This document shows positions 18,907-27,980 of a stretch of 64,000 nt of DNA, piece by piece. The first letter of the stretch is position 1. Each line of letters begins with the position of its first letter. The stretch is from assembly GCA_016124525.1 (NCBI GenBank), contig WGNO01000018.1:62001-126000 (forward strand), written 5' to 3'. Below the pieces are notes generated by a model. That model had not been told where the DNA came from and ran no database searches. It saw only the letters and a list, made by a program, of their open reading frames with translations. A program made the translations under genes and the position numbers. The DNA comes from Nostoc sp. RI_552 (GTDB lineage Bacteria; Cyanobacteriota; Cyanobacteriia; Cyanobacteriales; Nostocaceae).

Positions 18907-21900
18907 ATGAATAGAATAATACCGAATCCAGATTTAGCCAATGTCGATTACACTGATTTATTGAATAAAATTTTACAGGTTTTACAAGAGCAACAGATAT
19001 TTGAAATCCATCACAATAACCAATGGCTACTGATTAACAGTAATCAAATAGCGACTCAAATTACTCAATTACAAGTAAATAATCCTTTAGGAAACGCTAC
19101 AGCAGTAGATACAGCTACCCTCAATTTAAGTGCTGGTTCAGAAGAAAGATTTTGCCAACAAATTAGGCAAATTACCAATGCTATTCAGACGCAATTAAAA
19201 GCAGCTATTCTTAAAAAGACAGGTATAGATAGATTTATATTTATTAAACAGCTAATTAGTGATTTAAAAAAATTTCGCGTCATATCCCATAAATTTGATT
19301 TGACGTATAACTTTCCTCCAGCTGAAAATCTTGAGAAACAGCGCTTAACCTTTAAAAAGGACTGCGAGCAAAACAGACAATTACTTAAAGCTCATAAAAT
19401 CAAAATCTCAGTTAACAAACCACGTGATTTTCACAGAGAATTAGTAAAGGGTATTAATAACTTTATAGATAGGCAATTTGGGGATACAAGTTATGAAGAT
19501 AAGGAAGAAATAGCATATATTCTACATCAACAGGAAGAGGACATCAACTCTGATATCTATCGATTACAAAATTTAGTTAATAAAGAAACATTAGGTAAAT
19601 TGAAAAGACTAGCAAAAATTAATTACTTAGAATTTCTTTTTGAAAATATTACTGAAAACGCTAGTAGTGAACATTTATGGGGAAAAATATATTTAGCTGA
19701 CTTAATCAGGAGATTGAAATTATTAGATGATTACATTAACAATCCCAACAAAGCGGATGGGGAATATTTAGTCAACTATCAGGCGATAGAAGTTAATTAT
19801 CAAAATGTTTTTTCTCACAGCGAAGCATTTGATATGCTGCCTATTATACCTGTTATTGAGGGTTACTTAGGAGAGACAGAAGATCAAAATTGCGAAAAAG
19901 TAGAATTTGTTTTTGGTATAAAACTGAAATTTGATGGTAAAGTACAAGCCGATGGAGGTAGAACTGTTTTTGATTATAATCTCAATATTTTAAATCCAGA
20001 TAGTCGAGAGCATAAAGAAGGGATAAAAGATGAATCGAAAAAATTAAAATTTGTTTACAAAGTTTTAAAAATAGCATTTTTATATTACTTTTTATTTGCA
20101 TCTCGTGAAAATCCTGAAGAACCAAATTATCATCCTCAGAATGAATTACACTATAACCCCATTGCCAAATTTGAACAAGACATACTACCAATATTACAGC
20201 ATGGTACTGATGAAGAGAAGAAAAATATTTTTGGACGTTGTATAAAAGGTTTTGATAAATTTAAAGTTCAAAAGAAAATTAACATTCTCAAGGAAGTTTT
20301 AAAAAAGCTCATTAAGCGGAAAACTCCATTTCCTACTAGAGAATACCCCCTACATATTTCTGTAAAAAATAGTATTTTAGAACAGGATATTGACACTATT
20401 AATAGTAGAAGTACATTATTTAAGCCTGGGTTACAAGATAATCATAAAGATTGTTTAAAATACATCAATTTAGGAGAAGCAAGCACTGACACAAACGTTA
20501 TTGTCAGTCTCCAAGCGCAAATGACTATCAGCGAAATTCATTTTTTAGAGACTGATGATCGAGAAAAATGCGATATGAAATATGATATAGAACAAGATAT
20601 TAGTGTTTTACCTGTAGTCTTTTTGCCGATTAACAATCGACAATGTGACAAATTTTATCAAAAAAACTTTTCAGAGCGTAAATTAGTCATATTTCCCTAT
20701 TGCTCAGAAACTGAGAAACTAGAATCTCATCAAGAATTTATTTACAAAATCACCTACAGCTTACTAGCTTATATTTGCTTGTATGTCTTACTAGAAAAAC
20801 AATCAAAGTTATTTATTCCCGTTTTAAGGTTACATTTAAAAGAGAAAACCGATGATGAACCGATAGAAAAATTCATAGCTTCCTTAACGGGTGTACTATC
20901 CCATTTATTAAATGAAAAACATCGCAGCAACTCCCAAGGAATATATATTAGTGACCTTGATGCTAAGGGTAAATATAAAAAGCGTAACACTTTAAGTTCT
21001 TTGTATTCTGTATTACCCAAAAAATTTACCCTAAAAGATCCAGATAAATTTCAATTTAGCGAACTAGATAAACTTGCCATAATTGTAGTTTCCAGTCGAG
21101 TGAGTGATAGTAAATGGGGAACACAAACCAAAAAATCTAACTTGATGGGAGAAATTATTGATTTTCAAATCCAAAATCAAACACCGCAAACAGTGAAATT
21201 GAGATTGTTAAAAACATTCTCAGAAAACTATGATGATCATCAAAAGATGTTTGAATATCCGAGTGTTATAGTTGACAATGTAGATAAACTGTATAAAAAA
21301 GGTTATAAACACTTTATTTATATAGCGAAAGTTCCTTACAGCAGCACATTACATATTACTCAAACTGAAAATGACGGACTATATTTTATGTCTGGAAGTG
21401 TGATTAAGGCTTTGAAAACAGAACGAGAGCACATTAAAATCTACCCCATGTTTTTTGATAAATACTATGCCGTAAAAGTAGGTGAAGAAATAAAATCAAC
21501 ATCATTATATATTCAAGATACCATGGAGCTGACAGAATTAGCAGAAGATAGCAATAAACAATCGGTTATATTTTTCAACTTATTTAATGGTATGGTGGTT
21601 GCTAAAGACACAAATTATAATGGGGTCATGTCTTACGCCACATTGCTGAATATTTATAAAGGTATTCTTGATGATGATGATATTAGAAGAGGACTAATTT
21701 CCAACCAAAGCAACTTAAAAAGTGAAATACTGCAATGCTTAACCTTATTTCATTTTTACCGATACGAAAAGTACAATGTATTGCAACTGAAATTAGACCC
21801 TTATGAAAATCTCATTGGAGACGAATCTATAGGTAAACTGGCGTTATTTAACCATACTAGAGGAAAGGCTAAATTTAACTCCCTAGCATTCTTAACTTAT

Positions 21901-21930
21901 ATTAGAGACATACTCGAAACCCCAGAATAA
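18907..21930 (+). CDS. Very large protein of unknown family, first gene of a two-gene module
   Basis: 1007 aa, no family recognised. The first 300 residues are mostly helical and charged. Residues about 305-365 alternate as beta strands (VEFVFGIKLKFDGKVQ). A C-terminal alpha/beta region runs from about 720: LAIIVVSSRVSD near 724-735, a polar strand, GYKHFIYIAKVPYSST near 798-813, and IKIYPMFFDKYY near 844-855. This strand-helix-strand order is compatible with an RNase H/PIWI-like fold, but I see no catalytic acidic set, so that is only a hypothesis. No signal peptide or membrane helix is evident. It starts after the purQ terminator with TATAAT at 18863 as a possible -10. The partner gene follows 79 nt later. 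AT-rich codon use differs from purQ and trpE. Confidence 0.75.
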   Translation: MNRIIPNPDLANVDYTDLLNKILQVLQEQQIFEIHHNNQWLLINSNQIATQITQLQVNNPLGNATAVDTATLNLSAGSEERFCQQIRQITNAIQTQLKAAILKKTGIDRFIFIKQLISDLKKFRVISHKFDLTYNFPPAENLEKQRLTFKKDCEQNRQLLKAHKIKISVNKPRDFHRELVKGINNFIDRQFGDTSYEDKEEIAYILHQQEEDINSDIYRLQNLVNKETLGKLKRLAKINYLEFLFENITENASSEHLWGKIYLADLIRRLKLLDDYINNPNKADGEYLVNYQAIEVNYQNVFSHSEAFDMLPIIPVIEGYLGETEDQNCEKVEFVFGIKLKFDGKVQADGGRTVFDYNLNILNPDSREHKEGIKDESKKLKFVYKVLKIAFLYYFLFASRENPEEPNYHPQNELHYNPIAKFEQDILPILQHGTDEEKKNIFGRCIKGFDKFKVQKKINILKEVLKKLIKRKTPFPTREYPLHISVKNSILEQDIDTINSRSTLFKPGLQDNHKDCLKYINLGEASTDTNVIVSLQAQMTISEIHFLETDDREKCDMKYDIEQDISVLPVVFLPINNRQCDKFYQKNFSERKLVIFPYCSETEKLESHQEFIYKITYSLLAYICLYVLLEKQSKLFIPVLRLHLKEKTDDEPIEKFIASLTGVLSHLLNEKHRSNSQGIYISDLDAKGKYKKRNTLSSLYSVLPKKFTLKDPDKFQFSELDKLAIIVVSSRVSDSKWGTQTKKSNLMGEIIDFQIQNQTPQTVKLRLLKTFSENYDDHQKMFEYPSVIVDNVDKLYKKGYKHFIYIAKVPYSSTLHITQTENDGLYFMSGSVIKALKTEREHIKIYPMFFDKYYAVKVGEEIKSTSLYIQDTMELTELAEDSNKQSVIFFNLFNGMVVAKDTNYNGVMSYATLLNIYKGILDDDDIRRGLISNQSNLKSEILQCLTLFHFYRYEKYNVLQLKLDPYENLIGDESIGKLALFNHTRGKAKFNSLAFLTYIRDILETPE

Positions 21931-22009
21931 AGTTAGTAGAGATAATACTTATAACTTTTTTACTTGGTTCTTGGGGTACTTGGTGGTTAATTAAAAAAAA
22001 TATATCAAT

Positions 22010-25000
22010 ATGACAGTAAAAATAGCAGATGATCTAGGAAGACTATATGAAGTAGGATTTAATGTTGGTATTTTATCCTACATTCAGCAAAACCAAATCA
22101 AACAAAGATTTGGTAATTTATATCGTCACGAACTGGAAAATCTGAAATTTTCTAAAATTTGCAAAAGAATAGTTGATAAAATTGTCAGTACATTAGAAAA
22201 ACAGATAGCTGAAACTTGGTGTCAATTTTTCCTTCAAAAAGGTTTTCTATCAGGATTAAACTTCTTTCATGAATATCTTATATCTGTGGGATGCGATCAA
22301 CCGGAAAAGTTTCCCAGGGTAGAAATTTTATATTATCAATGCTGCTTTCATGGTGATAACAGCATAGGAACTTATGAAACTAATCAGACGCAATGGTTTA
22401 AAGATCTTCTTTCTCAGTTTGAACAATTAGAAAATTTTGATTACTATATTACGAAGTATAAGACAAAAGGTGATTTTCTCAACGCCGATACGTTAATTTT
22501 GCTCAAATATCAGCGAAAATACAAAATTGTGTGTGTTGATTTGTCCGTATTTTCTATTCACAGCGATGAAGATATCAAAAATATTGATTCTGTGGAAATG
22601 ATTCGCCGCTTATTAATGCGGGATGTCAACTATATCCGTTCTAAAAGTGTTTTCTCTAACTTGAGTATTGATACTAACTCTTTGGGTTTAGATTTTTCCC
22701 CAGATTTGCAAGATTATTTTACAGCTTTTAAGGCTAAAGATAAAGAAAGCACCAAATTAATTCAAGCTGCTGGTTATATTTATAGCTTTTATCAATTTAT
22801 TCAAGAAATTGGGGTAATATCAAACATATCACCAATGGTATTCAATGCGATTGGTTATAGCGATCGCTCATTCAATACTATATCTATTCAACCAGATAAA
22901 CTCGATATTTTTCGGACTTGTTATCAAATTTATAAACGCCATAATAGCAACGAAGCAATTACAGATGTACGTTATCGAGTTCTCAATCAAATTAAACGTA
23001 ACGCTGGAAGAAGTTTTGACAACGGACAGGAGTTTATCAACTCTCTTGTAGAAATTACTCCTAACAGAATCAACACCATACCACCGCACGTCGAGAAAAT
23101 CAGCAATTTTTCTAGCTCCGTTGCTAAAGTTCCCCCAGAGTTAATTTCTGAGTTAGGTTTAACAGGAAATGAGAGCTTTCGCGACGCACATAGTCAACTC
23201 ATTCAAAAGTCTCTTCTTTCCGACAACACCTATATATTCCTGACCGGTAACCCAGGTATTGGTAAAACCACAGCTATTGTCAACTTTCTGAAAGGACATC
23301 TAGATGAAGGGTTTCTCTTTTTTTATATCAGTCCTCGAAAACAGGTAAATCTCGACATTATAGAAAAATTTAAAGATAAACAAACTGGTAAATTAGTAGA
23401 TGACAGAATTTTTGCTATCAATACCAATAGTAACCTAATTCATGATAATTTTGGCATATGTTCGGTTGAATATACTTCCAACCAACGTCAGGATGATTTT
23501 GTGAAAGCAGCAGTTCAGTTTCTCCATAGTGGAAACTCAGAAAGAAAAGCTAGACGCAACAATCGGCTCGAACATATTACTGATAATACTATTCAAGACG
23601 CAGGACAAAAATACAAAGGTGTTTTAAATAGTATCTGCGAAGGTATATATACTATCATTTCTGAGAATTTATCCCACCATATTATTGCTACTACGTCTAC
23701 TCAGTCATTGAAAAAAACCGATACTGGTGATACTTTACAACACCTGGAAAAAATATTCCGTAACGCATACAACGCTAGAGAAAACAAAGTTTTCCCGGAC
23801 AAAATGCAAAATATCTCTCGTCGTATCAAACATTTATTGATCATGATAGACGAAATCACAGGTGATGAGGGAGGGGTAGAGTTTCTCGCTGGTATTCATA
23901 AAATTATCAAGCAATATGAATTAACCAAACCTGAAAACGGTTTTAATACCAAGGTAATTATTGCAGATGCTTCCATTGTGGATGAGAATGTAATTCGTCA
24001 ACATCTAGAAGAGACCACCTCGGAGCCGAATAAAATCTACTTCCGTCACGCTGGAGATCATATTCAACCCTTATCAGTTGCAAATTTAGAGTTTAAAAAT
24101 TTCCCTGCTACTGTCATTAACGCTAATTCCTACCCAGCCAAAAGTTTAACTATTAGCTACCAAATTTTTATCGAATCTTGTAAGTTTAACGAGGAAGAGC
24201 GATTAAATGAGCAATCTAATCTAGAAAAAACTGTTGTCAAAGCAATTTTAGCAGATATTTACCATCTGTTAGAAAATTCACAGGTAGCACAGTTCATAGT
24301 ATACATCCAAAATAAACGGTTGCTGTCCCAAATAATTGATAAAATCCAGGATAAGTTAGGGAAAGATAAGTTCCAGAAAAATGAACAATACCTGGAAATA
24401 CACGCGAATATCTCGGAATGGGAAAAACAAGAAATTAAAAAGTACCAAGAAAATGTCAAGGTAGTTTTTATGACTGCTTCGGGAAGTCGTGGTTTATCCT
24501 TCCCCAAAGTAAAGCATATTTTAGTGGAGATACCCAAGTTTGAAATTGAGAAAAACCTCATGGAAATCATTCAGGTGATTTACCGAGGTAGAGGAAATGA
24601 TGATATAGATAAACAGGATAAATACTTATACTTTTACTTAGCGGAACGTGCTATTTATTATGCAGATAACCCCCAGCTATCTGTACAAGAAAGTGTGCTC
24701 AGTTTATTAAACCTGTTGTTAATTCTGAAAGGGTCGATGATGACAAGAATTTATGGCTATGGTAAAATTGGTAGGAGGAAGTATGTTTTGATTCCTCTGG
24801 GTGGAAAATCAGTTTTAGCTGCTGGGGAAACATTTTCTAGTCAAATTTTAAGTTTGATTTACAAACTCAAAAAAGAATACCAAATAAACCCCAGTCATGA
24901 GGTATTGGCAAAAGTCTACACCAACTTAGAGAAACTCATGGGAGATGGGGATTTTGTAGTTCAACAAAGCGCAAAACAAAGTTATTTAATGTTGCAGAAA

Positions 25001-25630
25001 TCTTTTAATAACAAATTTTTGCAAGTAGCTAACACCTTGGATAAATTACTTGATTTTGATGTTATGGAATTCGGTTACATTAGCGGTGGTTTGCTATTAG
25101 TACCCAGTGCAAATATAGAAGAATCGTATCAAATAAAATTATTGGATATTGAAAAATACGCCAAGGGGGAATTATGGGAAAATATGCAAACAATTAGTAA
25201 AAATCTCAAGTATCCTGAAAATTTAAGATTTGCGATTAAAGATGCAATTGAATTGGTTGATAAGTTAAAAAACGCACCGGATAAAACACAAAATTTCAGG
25301 CAAAAAAGCCAACATAATGATCAATATTATGCGTTACCTTTATTTGCATTTATCAGTGGAAAAGTGATGGCTGAATATTTTGCTAACGAACCATCAGAAC
25401 CAGAAGACAATTGTTTCCGGGATATTCTCGCTAAATACATTAGACTATTATACCCAGTAAATAGCATTTTACCAATAGGAAATAACTATAAAGAATTTCC
25501 CTTCGTTGTCTTTAGAAGTTATGCATTACAAGAAATCAGACAAAAACTATTTACAGACAAATATCTTTTAAATTCCCGCGAATTAAACGTATTAAATTTG
25601 ATCCTTTCTCAAAAAACAGATAATAACTAA
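22010..25630 (+). CDS. Very large helicase-type ATPase with novel flanking domains, second gene of the module
   Basis: 1206 aa. Residues 411-423 hold a Walker A (LTGNPGIGKTTAI), followed by a motif Ia-like YISPRKQVN near 439. Walker B is LIMIDEIT near 609-616. The second lobe has a motif V-like TASGSRGLSFP near 822 and a motif VI-like QVIYRGRGN near 855, so this is a superfamily-2-type helicase or translocase. The N-terminal 400 residues are unknown; 150-180 (NADTLILLKYQRKY then VCVDLS) looks like a PD-(D/E)XK nuclease core lacking the usual lysine. The last 300 residues are helical and unknown. Same strand and similar AT-rich composition as the upstream 1007-aa gene. A role in defence or DNA processing is inference. 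Confidence 0.8.
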   Translation: MTVKIADDLGRLYEVGFNVGILSYIQQNQIKQRFGNLYRHELENLKFSKICKRIVDKIVSTLEKQIAETWCQFFLQKGFLSGLNFFHEYLISVGCDQPEKFPRVEILYYQCCFHGDNSIGTYETNQTQWFKDLLSQFEQLENFDYYITKYKTKGDFLNADTLILLKYQRKYKIVCVDLSVFSIHSDEDIKNIDSVEMIRRLLMRDVNYIRSKSVFSNLSIDTNSLGLDFSPDLQDYFTAFKAKDKESTKLIQAAGYIYSFYQFIQEIGVISNISPMVFNAIGYSDRSFNTISIQPDKLDIFRTCYQIYKRHNSNEAITDVRYRVLNQIKRNAGRSFDNGQEFINSLVEITPNRINTIPPHVEKISNFSSSVAKVPPELISELGLTGNESFRDAHSQLIQKSLLSDNTYIFLTGNPGIGKTTAIVNFLKGHLDEGFLFFYISPRKQVNLDIIEKFKDKQTGKLVDDRIFAINTNSNLIHDNFGICSVEYTSNQRQDDFVKAAVQFLHSGNSERKARRNNRLEHITDNTIQDAGQKYKGVLNSICEGIYTIISENLSHHIIATTSTQSLKKTDTGDTLQHLEKIFRNAYNARENKVFPDKMQNISRRIKHLLIMIDEITGDEGGVEFLAGIHKIIKQYELTKPENGFNTKVIIADASIVDENVIRQHLEETTSEPNKIYFRHAGDHIQPLSVANLEFKNFPATVINANSYPAKSLTISYQIFIESCKFNEEERLNEQSNLEKTVVKAILADIYHLLENSQVAQFIVYIQNKRLLSQIIDKIQDKLGKDKFQKNEQYLEIHANISEWEKQEIKKYQENVKVVFMTASGSRGLSFPKVKHILVEIPKFEIEKNLMEIIQVIYRGRGNDDIDKQDKYLYFYLAERAIYYADNPQLSVQESVLSLLNLLLILKGSMMTRIYGYGKIGRRKYVLIPLGGKSVLAAGETFSSQILSLIYKLKKEYQINPSHEVLAKVYTNLEKLMGDGDFVVQQSAKQSYLMLQKSFNNKFLQVANTLDKLLDFDVMEFGYISGGLLLVPSANIEESYQIKLLDIEKYAKGELWENMQTISKNLKYPENLRFAIKDAIELVDKLKNAPDKTQNFRQKSQHNDQYYALPLFAFISGKVMAEYFANEPSEPEDNCFRDILAKYIRLLYPVNSILPIGNNYKEFPFVVFRSYALQEIRQKLFTDKYLLNSRELNVLNLILSQKTDNN

Positions 25631-25660
25631 CTAGTTCTGACTAGTTCTGACTAGTTCTGG
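25631..25660. repeat. Three tandem copies of ctagttctga
   Basis: Three 10-nt units directly after the module's last stop codon (last base of the third copy differs). Short tandem repeats of this sort are common between genes of filamentous cyanobacteria. It marks the boundary between the module and trpE. Confidence 0.8.
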
Positions 25661-25688
25661 GTCTCTAGGCCTCTGGGTGAGAAAAAAC

Positions 25689-27203
25689 TCAGCGTAAACA
25701 ACGAATAGCGACCAACAAACCCCTGGCCTTATTCAAAGTTTCTTCGTATTCCTTCTCTGGATCAGAATCAGCCACCACCCCTGCACCTGCTTGAACAGTT
25801 ACAACATTATTATGTAATACCATAGTGCGAATCGCGATGGCAGTATTCAACTGTCCTTCAAAATCGTAATAACCATACACTCCCGAATAAACACCCCGGC
25901 GAGTCGGTTCCAGCTCGTGGATAATTTCCATAGCCCGAATTTTAGGCGCACCACTCACAGTTCCCGCAGGAAAGCAAGCCTTGAGTAAATCCCAGGCGGT
26001 TTTATTGGGTGCTAACTCACCTACCACGTTACTGACAATGTGCATGACATGGGAATAAAGTTCAATTACCATTAACTCATCAACTTTGACGCTACCACTT
26101 TGACAAACACGCCCCAAATCATTACGCCCTAAATCAACTAGCATGACGTGTTCCGCAGTTTCTTTGGGGTCTTGCAATAAATCTTCTGCTAAGGCTGCAT
26201 CTTCTTTAGTTGTTTTACCCCGTGGACGTGTCCCGGCGATGGGGCGGACTGTGGCTATAATCTCACCATCGCCATTGCGTTCTGCTTTGACCATGACTTC
26301 AGGACTAGAACCGATAATTTGCCAATCCTGAAAGTTAAAGAAAGCCATGTAAGGCGAAGGATTAATTTGACGCAGAGAACGATAAAGAGCAAAAGCATCC
26401 CCTGTGTATTGTGTTGATAAACCCTGGGAAATTACTACTTGGAAAATATCGCCAGCTTTAATATATTCTTTGGCTTTTTCTACACTCGCACAAAATTCTT
26501 GGCGGGTGAAGTTGCTGGTATATCCCTCTATTCCCCCAACATTGTTGGTTCCTGGGTGAGTCCATTTTAAAGTAGTTTTTTGCGGCGACAGAGGTAAAGA
26601 TAACTTATGGAGCATCTGAGTTACTTGCTCACACGCTTGTTCATAGGCTTGTTGCCAAGCTACTTGCGGGTCACGTAAATCAGCATAGGCGATGGCCCAA
26701 ATTTTCCGCTTTACCTGGTCAAAAATCAACAGGTGATCTACTTGCATCCATAAACCATCAGGGATATTACGCTCATCTTGCGGATGAATTGGCACACGTG
26801 GTTCTACCCAGCGAATTAATTCATAGCCCCAAAATCCAAACAAACCCCCAATAGCCGGGGGTAGTTGAGGTAAGGTGACCGGCTGATAAGGTTTTAGACA
26901 TTGAGCTAAAGCTGTCAATGGGTCGCCTGGAAAGACAACTTGTGAACCGTCGCGATGGGTCTGGGTGGTAGTGTCACCTTTTGCTGACAAAATCCAAAGT
27001 GGATTACAACCCAGTAAACTGTAGCGTCCTATTTTTTCCCCGCCTTCCACTGATTCCAGCAAAAAACTATAAGGCTGACCAGCACAAACTTTATACCAAG
27101 CAGAAACGGGGGTATCTAGGTCTGCTACCCATTCTTGATACACCGGGACAAAATTACCTTGTAAAGCTAGCTGAGAAAAATCAGAAAAATCGGGGAATAT
27201 CAT
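25689..27203 (-). CDS. trpE: Anthranilate synthase component I
   Basis: Converts chorismate and glutamine-derived ammonia to anthranilate, the first step of tryptophan synthesis. The 504-aa protein has the feedback-site element LLESVEGGEKIGRYSLLG near 48-65, the chorismate-binding set EVMVKAE, RPIAGTRPRG, DLGRNDLGRV, and SGAPKIRAMEIIHELEP near 415. The start is ATG 27203. psaD is upstream on the same strand with 149 nt between them; the glutamine amidotransferase partner is not in the window. It is convergent with the unknown two-gene module. Confidence 0.96.
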   Translation of the reverse strand: MIFPDFSDFSQLALQGNFVPVYQEWVADLDTPVSAWYKVCAGQPYSFLLESVEGGEKIGRYSLLGCNPLWILSAKGDTTTQTHRDGSQVVFPGDPLTALAQCLKPYQPVTLPQLPPAIGGLFGFWGYELIRWVEPRVPIHPQDERNIPDGLWMQVDHLLIFDQVKRKIWAIAYADLRDPQVAWQQAYEQACEQVTQMLHKLSLPLSPQKTTLKWTHPGTNNVGGIEGYTSNFTRQEFCASVEKAKEYIKAGDIFQVVISQGLSTQYTGDAFALYRSLRQINPSPYMAFFNFQDWQIIGSSPEVMVKAERNGDGEIIATVRPIAGTRPRGKTTKEDAALAEDLLQDPKETAEHVMLVDLGRNDLGRVCQSGSVKVDELMVIELYSHVMHIVSNVVGELAPNKTAWDLLKACFPAGTVSGAPKIRAMEIIHELEPTRRGVYSGVYGYYDFEGQLNTAIAIRTMVLHNNVVTVQAGAGVVADSDPEKEYEETLNKARGLLVAIRCLR

Positions 27204-27289
27204 AACTGGATGTAGGGATGAGGAATCGGGGTTGAGGAAGCGGGGATTGGTGATTAGGGAGGGGTATTGGGTCTGAGGTATTCAGAAAA

Positions 27290-27352
27290 CTCTTTCCCAG
27301 TCCCCAATTCCCAGTCTCCAGTTTCTAATTCCCAGTCCCCAATACCTAGCCC
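27290..27352. repeat. Degenerate short tandem repeats (cccagtccccaattcc type)
   Basis: Heptamer-like units of ccccaat, cccagtc and ctccagt repeat for about 60 nt between trpE and psaD. This is the short tandemly repeated repetitive type known from heterocystous cyanobacteria. Confidence 0.7.
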
Positions 27353-27772
27353 CTAGACATCGTGGGTAGCTTTACCAGTGAACTTGAGTTTTGCGGGACT
27401 GGGATTTTCCCCGATGCTGCGCGGTACATGACGCACTTTCTCGCGTCCTTGGTTAACTTTTTCTGGAAAGACACCATCAGCTGGGTGAATGAGAGTGGTT
27501 TCTCCAGTTGGTAAAATCCGGTAAATTTTGTAGTCTGTGATTTTGAATTTCCGGAGTTGAGCGCCCAAGGCGATGCCATATTCTTTACGAGCTATGTATA
27601 GCAGGTTTTCGCCTTTACGCATAGTAGCAGCGCCACCTGTAGGCATTTCAAAAACTTGCTCTTTAGCGCTAGTCCAAGTAATAGCGTACTTTTCTTCTTC
27701 TTGTGCTTTTGTGAGTAAGCCACCAGTGCTACCACCAAACAGGGGAGTTTGCCCAGAAAGTTTTTCTGCCAT
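27353..27772 (-). CDS. psaD: Photosystem I subunit II
   Basis: PsaD sits on the stromal face of photosystem I and docks ferredoxin. The 139-aa protein starts [20 protein letters not shown] and contains the conserved [19 protein letters not shown] and [16 protein letters not shown] segments and the basic [17 protein letters not shown] loop that contacts ferredoxin. Length matches the cyanobacterial form. It is monocistronic in appearance and upstream of trpE on the same strand. Confidence 0.97.
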   Translation of the reverse strand: MAEKLSGQTPLFGGSTGGLLTKAQEEEKYAITWTSAKEQVFEMPTGGAATMRKGENLLYIARKEYGIALGAQLRKFKITDYKIYRILPTGETTLIHPADGVFPEKVNQGREKVRHVPRSIGENPSPAKLKFTGKATHDV

Positions 27773-27980
27773 AAGAAAAAATTAGTCTCTCAACGGTTTT
27801 TAGGGAATCGTAACACCGCTCAAGGGATCATGTTGCCATCGCGTTATAGACTGTAACAGTTTTTAGTCAAAGTTTCTCTTTTCCTAACTAAGGGACTGGT
27901 TAAGGAGCTATTTCTACATAAACCTCAAAAATTAAGAATTACCAATTATCTTGGGGAGAAGCTCTCCTTTGAAAGAGACA

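Noticed and set aside
25631-25660. Start of a CRISPR array
   Set aside because: Units are only 10 nt and directly adjacent with no spacers.
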